Shown one piece after another: positions 1 to 9,000 of a DNA stretch of 13,336 nt. Source of the stretch: Baffinella frigidus (Eukaryota; Cryptophyceae; Cryptomonadales; Baffinellaceae). Position 1 is the first letter of the stretch. Each line of letters starts with the position of its first letter. The notes below the pieces were generated by a model. The model was not told where the DNA came from. It did not search any database and worked only from the letters and a program-made list of their open reading frames with translations. The position numbers and the translations under genes were made by a program. The stretch covers positions 38,288 through 51,623 of the forward strand of contig MU646322.1 of the NCBI GenBank assembly GCA_026770585.1, in the 5' to 3' direction.

Positions 1-6
1 GTTTAG

Positions 7-89
7 CCGCTACGACGAGGCAATCCACACGCGCGGGGTTGTACGGGGAGGCGGGGGCGTGTCAAGCTTGCCCAGAGCACTCGCGCGCG
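7..89 (+). repeat. Upstream copy of exon 1 (echo 1a)
   Basis: This is a near-copy of exon 1, about 188 bases upstream of it. It ends at the same donor type (GCG|GTGCGCC) and encodes the same CQACPEHSRA end. One extra T in the run at 39-40 shifts the frame of its 5' half relative to the 195-275 copy (VHTRGVYGEAG there; the extra base breaks this). It has an AG at 5-6 just before the similarity starts, so it could itself be an exon read in the shifted frame. Which copy is spliced cannot be decided here. Confidence 0.6.
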
Positions 90-194
90 GTGCGCCCCCC
101 TACGTTTATATCGCCCAACTATTTTGCAGTTTTGTACCAGGAGAGGGAGCAATAATAGATGTAGAGGCTATACAAGTATATTTAGCCCCCCCCC

Positions 195-275
195 CGCTTC
201 GACGAGGCGGTCCACACGCGCGGGGTGTACGGGGAGGCGGGGGCGTGTCAAGCGTGTCCAGAGCATTCTCGCGCG
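195..275 (+). CDS. Exon 1: start of a GCC2/GCC3-like unit (residues 1-27 of the model)
   Basis: Reads RFDEAVHT, then YGEAGACQACPEHSRA, and stops at donor GTGCGCCC. The C-x2-C-P-E-H-S motif recurs in exon 20 (CETCPEHS), which supports a GCC2/GCC3-type Cys repeat. Joined to exon 2 in phase 0 it gives CPEHSRA-DAGSDQATDCRC, a typical continuation. The 5' edge is uncertain: TTTAG at 180-184 is the nearest acceptor-like site, followed by a run of Cs that looks expanded compared with the 1-90 copy. Confidence 0.6.
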
Positions 276-458
276 GTGCGCCCCCATCCAGGGCTCTGTG
301 GGGGGTTATTCACAGCCAATTTGCATTTTTTTGGAACTCCCGCGCCGTTCTCTGTCAAAGTTGCCAAACCCCGACCCACTGGCTTCAAGTACGACCCCCT
401 GCATTGGGTTGAGGCTTTGCCGACACCGCATCCCTCGCGGTAAAGACCATCTGCATCT

Positions 459-540
<82 letters not shown>

Positions 541-3500
541 CTCTCTCTCTCCCTCTCCCTGTGGGCAACTAGCCTGCCGGCCGGGCGCGGGGGCGGTGCA
601 GATGGTCTGTACCGCAAGGGTCGCAATACAAATAATTTCACAACGCCACTTGTATATTTCAGGGGAATTTGTGATTGACCTACGTGCGTTTTCAGGATGC
701 TGGGAGCGACCAGGCGACAGACTGCCGCTGCGACGCGGGCTACATGTGCCAGGTTGCGAGCCCCGCCTGCAAACTTTTCTTCGTTATTACTCGCAAGTCT
801 CTGTGAGAGTTTTGGACCATTCATCTGAGATGAGCGATCCAAAAGTCTATGCGCCTTACAACGCTGCGACGCGGGCTATATATGCCAGGTTACGAGCCCC
901 ATCCAAACCGTCGTAACCCCATCTAAACCGTACCCCTGAAACTCACCCACAAAAAGATCCATCCGGGGAGCTCCTAGCTCGGCCTCAGTCGGATTGACAG
1001 ACGATTCTCAAGTTGACACCCCAGTTGTGAGGTACAAATCCGTCAACTTTGGAGTGAAAGCGAGCCCGGGCTCACCAAACCGGAGAGGCCAACTCAGACT
1101 GCGACAGAGCTAGGGGGGACTCCCTCATACCCTCTCGCGGCTCGCCCCAAGGCGACCGGAACCCCCAACCCCCCTCCCTCAGGAGAACTCCCTTCTCAAT
1201 TCCTCTCCCTCAACCCCAAACCCTAAATCTCAAACCCTAAACCCTAGACCCTGAACCCCAAACCCTAAACCCTAAACCATGAACCCTACACCCTCAACCC
1301 TAAACCCTAAACCCTAAACCCTAAACCCTAAACCCTGAACCCTGAACCCTCACAGATCGACGGGATCCCGTGCCACACGCGTCTCCGGAACCAGGTCGAA
1401 ACCCTGAACCCTAACCCTAAACCCTAACCCTAAACCCTAAACCCTAAACCCTAAACCCTACACCCTACACCCTAAACCCTACACCCTAAACCCTAAACCC
1501 TACGCCCTAAACCCTAAACCCTAAACCCTGAACCCTGAACCCCACACCCTCAACCCCAAACCCTAAACCCCAAACCCTAAACCCCAAACCCCAAACCCCA
1601 AACCCTAAACCCCAAACCCTAAACCCTAAACCCTAAACTCTAAACCCTCAACCCAGATCCAAGCCTGGTCGCTCCGCGCGTGCGGCACCCCCTTCGTCGG
1701 AGTTCCCAATAACGCGCCCGAACAAGCGACGTGGGCCTCCGCAACCTCGGTAAACCCTAACCCTAAACCCTAATTCCTACACCCTAAACCCCAATTCCTA
1801 AACCCTAAACCCTCATTCCGAAACCCTAAACCCTCATTCCGAAACCCTAAACCCTAAACCCTAATTCCTAAACCCTAAACCCTAAACCCTCCACTCCAAA
1901 CCCTCAAACCCAGCCCCTGAACCCCAAACACTAAATCCCAAACCCCAAACTCCCAACCCCCAAACCCTCAACCCTGAACCCTAAACCCTGACCCCTGACC
2001 CCTAAACCTGAAACCCAAACCCCGACACCAGGTACCCACGTGCGCTCTCGTCACGAACATCACCACGTCGACACCGTGCCTCACTGGGGGGGCGGGGTAA
2101 ACCCCAAACCCTACACCCTACTCCCTACCTCAAACCCCAAACTCTGAACCCTCAACCCCAAACCTTAAACCCTAACCCCTACCCCTAACCCCTACATCCC
2201 CAACCCTAAACACGTACCTCCAAACCCCAAACCTTAAACCCTGAACCCTCAACCCTCAACCCCACACCCTAAACCCTAAACCCCAACCCCCTAACCCCAA
2301 ACCCTAGGGGGAACTGCACGTGCGGGGCCGGCTTCGAGGCAGACGACGCACGGGGCGTGGTAAACCCAAAACCCAAAACCCTAAACCCTAAACCCTGAAC
2401 CCTAAACCCCAAACCCCAAACCCCAAACCCTGAACCCTAAGCCCTAAACCCCAAACCCCAAACCCCAAACCCCAAACCCTAAATCCTCAACCCTCAACCT
2501 CAAACCCCAAACTCTCAACCCCAAACCCTACACCCTAAACCCTACACCCTTCACCCTCAACCCTCAACCCTCAACCCCAAACTCCAACCCCCAAACCCTA
2601 AACCCTCAACCCCAAACCCTCCACCCTAACCCCAAAACCCTAAACCCAGTGCGAGGACGTCGACGAGTGCGCCGCCGGGACGCATTCGTGCGACGAGGAG
2701 GCGGGGGTGGCGTGTGACAACCTTGTGGGGGGGGACCCCGGGTACCGATGTGGCTGCGGGGCGGGGTGGACGAATGCGACGGAGGGGTGCGCGGACGTGG
2801 ACGAGTGTGCGGATGCGACGCATGCGTGCCACCTGGACGCGGCGTGCAACAACTCGCTGGGGAGCTACGCGTGCGCGTGCGAACGAGGGTGCGTCCTCTC
2901 AAACCTTAACCCCGAAACCTTGCGCCGTAAACACACCGTGGATAGCAAACCGTGAACTGCTCAAACCCTGAATCTTGAAACCCTAAACACTGAACCCTAA
3001 CCCTTACACCAGGTTCACGGGTGACGGGATGGTCGACTGCTGGGACGGCACGGGGGTAAACCCTGCGCCCTACACCCTCAACCTTACACCATAAACCGCA
3101 AGCCACAAACCGTACACCATACACCATAAACCATAAACCATAAACCATTAACCATAAACCCTGAACCCTAAACCCTTACACCCGAAACCCGAAATCATCA
3201 ACCCTGAACCCTAACCCCTCACCCCTAACCCCCAACCCCTAAACTCTACGCCCGAAAGCAGGCCTCTTCCGCATCGCTTTTCTCGTGCGTCGGAACCATG
3301 GTTGTGGAGCTGCGCACCAGCAACGGCTCCAACTGCCACGTGCTCGCCCCCGACGAGGACGCGCGCGACGGTGCGCCCGCGCTCCTCCCCACGCAAAGCT
3401 CACGGATTTGTGCCGCACACCCAGGATGTCAACTTGAGATTAGTCGGTCACGCGCTCGCCCACGACGGGGAGGCGCGCGATGGTGAGTGCCATACACCTT

Positions 3501-5974
3501 CCACCCTACATCCCAAACCCTGATCCAAATCCCAACCCTCATCCCAAAACCTAAACCCCAAACCCCAAACCCAAACCCCCACACCCCACACCCAACACCC
3601 CAAACCCGAAACCAGGCGAGTACTTGGTTGCGTCGCGGAGAGAGTACTACTGCGATGAACAAGCGGGGACCGCCGACGACGTTCTGGTGCGATTCTTCTG
3701 GCTCGAGACCCAGCGCTGGTCGGAGGAGGTCTCACCCCCAAACCTCAAAACCCTGAACCCTGAATCCTGAATCCCCAACCCTCACCTGTACACCCGCACC
3801 CTCACCTTCACCTTCACATTCACCTGAACCCTAAACACCAAACACCAAAATTCAATCATCAAACCCCAAACCCCACACACCAACCCCCAAACACCAAACT
3901 TCACACCCCAAACCCCAAACTCCACACACCCCACACCCCACACCCCACACCACATACCACATACCCTAAACACCAAACACCAACCCCCCCAGGTATCTCT
4001 CAGCGCGGCAGGAATCGACCTCTCGTTTGGAGCGCTTTCCACCGTGGTCGTGTCGGGCCTGAGCTACGCGGGCACGCCGACCAAGGTGCACCTTCGGTTA
4101 GCGGGGAGCGACGGGTGGCACCCAGAGTCGCTGCGCGTGCGGCGGTACAACCATGCCGTGTGGATCGACGCGCTCTCACCGCTCTGCTGGCTCGACGGCG
4201 ACAACTGCAAGGGGGGGATCTGCGCGGTGGAGGACGCTCCGTGCGGGGTGATCGGCGCGAGCGCGACAATCCGGATGGACCTATGCGGGAGCGAGGTTCT
4301 CCCCGCACCCTCTCATTCAGGATTTAGGACACACCCTACGCTCTAAATCTTAAAACCTGGGGAAGCTGGGGGAGTGTACGGAGCTGCGATCTTAAACGCT
4401 CAACCCTGAACCCCATGAGCCCTAAACCTTAAACCCCAAACCCTAAACTCTGAACCCTAATTCCTAAACCCTAAACCGTACACCCTAAACCTTAAAACTC
4501 CTAACCCCCTAAACCCGAAACCCTAAACCCCAACCCCGGAAGCAGGCGCAGCCGTGCGATCAGGACAGCAACCCGACGTGCCCTAAACCCTCAGCCCTAC
4601 CCCCTAACACCCTCAACCCCAAACCTTAAGACCCTCACCGCCACACCCTAAGGCCTCACATCCCCAACCGTAAACACGAAAGCAGGCGCAGATGTGTGAT
4701 CAGGACAACAATGCGACCTGTTCCAACCACGACGGTTTCTACAACTGCTCGTGTCCCGCGGGGTAAACCCTCAATCCTGAACCCCTGAAACCCGAATCCC
4801 CGAAAACCCGAAACCCGAAACCCGAAGCCAGAAACAACTGCTCGTGTCCCGCGGGGTCTTGTCCCTTCTCCCTACACCCTTCAAACTTCGCCATTCACCC
4901 TCCATCCTTGACCAGAAACATCACCCTTCACCCTCCACCCTTCACCAGACAACGCTAAACCAGAAACCCGCACCCATAATCCAGAAACCAGAAACCAGAG
5001 ACCAAACACCAGAGACCAGAGATCCTCAACCCCGAAACCCGGAACCAGGTACAAGGGCACAGGCGCGGGGCTGACCGGGAGCGGGACCACGTGCGAAGCC
5101 TGCCCAGTCGGGGCATACCAGAACGTCGCTGGCTCCAGCACCTGCAGGCAACACCCTTGTCCTCCTCCTCCTCCTCCTCCTTCTCCTCCTCCTCCCTCCT
5201 CCCTCCTCCTCCCTCGTCGTGTGTATTTCGATCAGGATGGGGAGTGTGTGGTCCAGGTCCAGGAGTGTGTAGGGTGTAGGGCGTCCGGTTTCAGGTCGCT
5301 AGCTGGCCGGGAGCGGGACCCCGTGCGAAGCCTGCCCAGTCGCGACGTATCAGAGCGTCACTGGCTCCAGCACTTGCAGGCACGTCCCCGTGACTATTAT
5401 TAAGTTGACATGCTGGGCGTGTGGCACAACTTCGTCAACTTTGGAGCGGAAATGGCCCCACGACCCAGTGACCCGTCGTCGACGACGAGGTTAATGCCGA
5501 TGGTTGATTCCCACGTGTGTTGACTAATCCAAACGGTGTTCTGCGCGGAGACACGGTCGACTAAAACATTCTCTCCAATCAACGCGGTTCACTAAAAATT
5601 TCTCGTGCGTGGCTCCCGCAGGGCGTGTCCCGACGCGGCTGGATTGAGCGTCACGTCCGGCGAGGCGTCCACCTCTGTCCAGGTTCCCCCCTTAACCCTA
5701 GATCCTAAACCCTAAACCTTAAACCCTAAACCCCCAGGAGCAAGACAGCCTAAACCCTGAGTCTGTATCCGGCCAGGTTCCCCTAGACCCTCACCTTAGG
5801 GTGTAGGCTCCCCTGATCTCTCAGGAGCACGTCCAGTAACTTCTCAGATGCAAGACAACTTGCAGCCTACACCCTCAACCCCTCACACCTTAAACCCCAC
5901 ACCCTACACCTTACAACCTACACCCCACACCCTCAACCCCAAAACCCTTAACCATAAACTGTAAACTCTAAACC

Positions 5975-6019
<45 letters not shown>

Positions 6020-9000
6020 GACCCTTAACTACTAAACCCTAAACCCTGAACCCCACACCCTAAACCCTGACCCCCACACCCTCAAACCAGGCCTGCTTCT
6101 GCCGCGCGGGCTACTTCGGCAACATCACCGGCCCAGGTCACCCCTTGAACACTAAACCCTAAACCCTAAACCCTAAACCCTAAACCCTAAACCCTGAACC
6201 CTAAACCCTAAACCCTGAATCCTAAACCCTGAACCCTGAACCCTGAACCCTAAACCGTTAACCCTGAACCCTGTTCCCTGAACCCTAATCCCTATTCCCT
6301 TAACCCTACACCCTAAACCCTAAACCCAAACCCCTAACCCCAAACCCTAAACCCCAAACCCTAACCCCTAACCTCCAAACACCAAAATCAAAAACTGAAA
6401 CACAAACATAAATATAACCCTCTAAACACCAAAATCAAAAACCGAAATACAAATCTATAATCTGAAATCCAAACCCGCATAGGCACACCATGCGGCGACG
6501 GCGACACGTGCACGGACGGCGCCTACTGCGAAGAGTGTCCGGAGGGAGAGTACTGCGCGGGGGGGCGGGTGAGCGTGGAGTGTCCGGGTGGGTCATGGTC
6601 CCCGCCGCGCACGCTGGTGACTCCCCACCCCTGAACACTGAACACGAAATCCTACCTACACCGTAGCTGAATAAACCCTGAACCCTACATGGATAAACCA
6701 TGAAGCCTACGTGCATAATCCCTGACCCCTACCTGAATAAACCCTGAATCCTACCTGAATAAACCCCGACCCCTACGTAACTGGACCATGAGAACGCTAC
6801 CGGAATAGACCCTACGGTCCCGAGTGCGAAGAGGGAGAGTACTGCGCGGGGGGGAGGGTGAGCGTGGAGTGCCCTGATGGGTCTTGGTGGCCCGCGCGCA
6901 CGCTGGTGGCCCTTGAACCCTACCCCCGATCCCTACCTATCCCCTAGCTAAACAAACCTTTGAACCCTGAACCCTACCTGAATAAATCCCAAATCCTGAA
7001 CCCTGAACCCTGAACCCTTCCTAACCCATATATGAACCCTACTACACCCTACCACCCCCCCACCCCCCCCACCCGAACCCCGCATGCATGCACCCAGCCC
7101 TCTAAACCCCAAACCCCAAACAGCGCATGGAAGACTGCGTGTGCACAGCGGGCTACACAGGCCCGATGGGGGGGCCGTGCACGATGAACCATGAACCCTC
7201 AACTACCCTCAATCCGCAACCATGAACCCTGCACGCTGCCAAGAATCCTGCCCCGCCCCACCTCAGAGTGCTTAAAGGCAGAATCCTGCCCCGCCCCACC
7301 TCGGAGTGCTGCATCCTGAACCCTAAACCCCCCAAAACAGCGGCTCGAGGACTGTGTGTGCACAGCGGGCTACACAGGCCCGATGGGGGGGCCGTGCGTT
7401 CAGTGCCAGGGGGGGACGGCGTGTCCGGGTGCGTGGGAACCTGCGGTGGTCTGCGATGCTGGGTGCGTGTCCCCACCCGGTTGGTGGGATAGGGCGGCCG
7501 TTGGCAGGATAGGGCGGCAGTTGGCAGAATAGGGCGGCAGTTGGTAGGCACGGCATGTCCGGGCGAGTGGGAACCTACGGTGTTCTGCGATGCTGGGTGC
7601 GTGCCCCCCCCCCGCCCCATCTGTCGTGTCGTTTTCTTCCTCTTCTGGTTCATCACTCTTCAATCCTTGAGCTGCGTGATCCAAAAGTGTAGGATGGGGA
7701 TATGCGTGGCGACACGTCGGCCCCTACGCCATACCTCCTACCCCCAACCCCTGCACCCTAAACTCTGGCGCAGGTTCTCCTCCCCCACCGGGGCGAGCAC
7801 TTGCTCGCCGTGTGCGTTGGACTCCCTAAACCCAAAACCCTACTCTCTAAACCCAACACCCTACTCTCTAAACCCTAAACTCTAAGCCCTACCAGGTTCT
7901 TCTCTCCCACCGGCGCTAGCACGTGCTCAGCGTGTGCGGTCAACTCGTTCTCTCCGCTAAGCCACACAACCCTACACCACACCAGTTTCTTATCACCAAC
8001 AAGCTAACCCCAAACCTTATGTCCAACACGCTACGCCCTAACCCCAAACCCCTCACCTCTTACAACAGGTTCTTCTCTCCCACCGGCGCAAGCACGCGCT
8101 CGCAGTGTGCGTTGGACTCGTACCCTCAACCCTACTCCTTACTCCCTAAACTCTAAGCCCTAACAGGTTCTTCTCTCCCACCGGCGCTAGCACGTGCTCG
8201 GCGTGTGCGATCAACTCGTTTTCGGCGAGCAACGCCTCTACCTGTGGCGTATGCCCCGCGCAATCCTCCGCCCCGCTCGGGTCTCACCCCCCCCCGCCTC
8301 TGAACCCTGACCCCTAGAACTTGACCCTACACCTCTGCCCCGCGCACTCGGGTGATTCTCTATTCTGATTCTCTATTCTCGCTCGGGTGATTCCCTGCCC
8401 AGCAGAGGGTTTAGAGTGCAGGGTGCGGACGAGGGGCGAAAGTCCCGCGTACACCTCCGCCCCGCTCGGGTCACCCCCCACCCTTCTCACCCACATATCA
8501 CCGAGGGGAGGCTTGGTGCTTCCCGCAGTCAGCGACCTTTCCGCACCGGGTGATGGTGCCGGGGTTTGGGGTGTAGGGTGGGACAGCGTGGCGTGGGAGA
8601 AGGTGGTGTAGGGCGAATGATTCGTTTTCGGCGCGCAACACCTCTACCTGCGGCGAATGTCCCCCTGGCACCTCCGCCCCGCTCGGGTCAGACCCCTCTC
8701 CCTCTCTCTCCCTCTCTCTCACACACACACACACACACTCTCTCTCTTTCTGTGTACACGATAGAGTGCCCTACGCGCGGACTGTGGCATTGTCTTGCAT
8801 GGTACACGGGGCCGCCCGGCAGAGGGTTGAGGATGCAGGGTGGGGGTGAGTGGCGCATGCCCCCCCCCGCACACCTCGGCGCCGCCCAGGCCATTCTTCA
8901 ACTCCAACCCTAAACCATACACCCTAAACCCTAAACCCTAAACCCTACACCTCTTCCCCGCTCGGGCCAGACCCTAACCCCATGAACCCTGAACTCTCAA

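Larger units (their letters stand above)
6617..7340 (+). other. Intron 16 with two exon echoes and a 22-bp repeat
   Basis: Contains a degenerate tandem of about 22 bases built on CTGAATAAACCCTGAACCCTAC (6660-6800), the exon 16 echo (6825-6905), the exon 17 echo (7124-7180), and a 31-base direct repeat (7242-7272 and 7280-7310, one mismatch). The rest is telomere-like. Confidence 0.75.

Noticed and set aside
248-842. Minus-strand open frames rich in Arg-Glu and plus-strand Ser-Leu frames
   Set aside because: They are translations of the CT microsatellite and flanking intron; low complexity with no family features.
1200-2649. A chromosome-end telomere
   Set aside because: The CCCTAAA arrays are degenerate, interrupted by exons in phase, and followed by more than 10 kb of gene; this is interstitial repeat, although a subtelomeric position is possible.
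2606-2902. Minus-strand frames opposite exon 7
   Set aside because: Shadows of the GC-rich EGF exon; Pro/Arg/His-rich, without domain features.
3429-4042. Minus-strand frames rich in VWGLGFG-type residues (also 11253-11471 and 12433-13020)
   Set aside because: These are the G-rich strand of the telomere-like repeat read in frame, not proteins.
5091-5403. Open frames over exon 13 and its echo reading RSLPSR...LQHLQA
   Set aside because: Wrong frame; the Cys-rich frame keeps the GCC2/GCC3 pattern and splices in phase to both neighbours.
6569-6616. Internal donor CGG|GTGAGC in exon 16
   Set aside because: Good consensus, but its use drops the ECPGGSW...RTL block and gives a worse join to exon 17; kept only as a possible alternative site.
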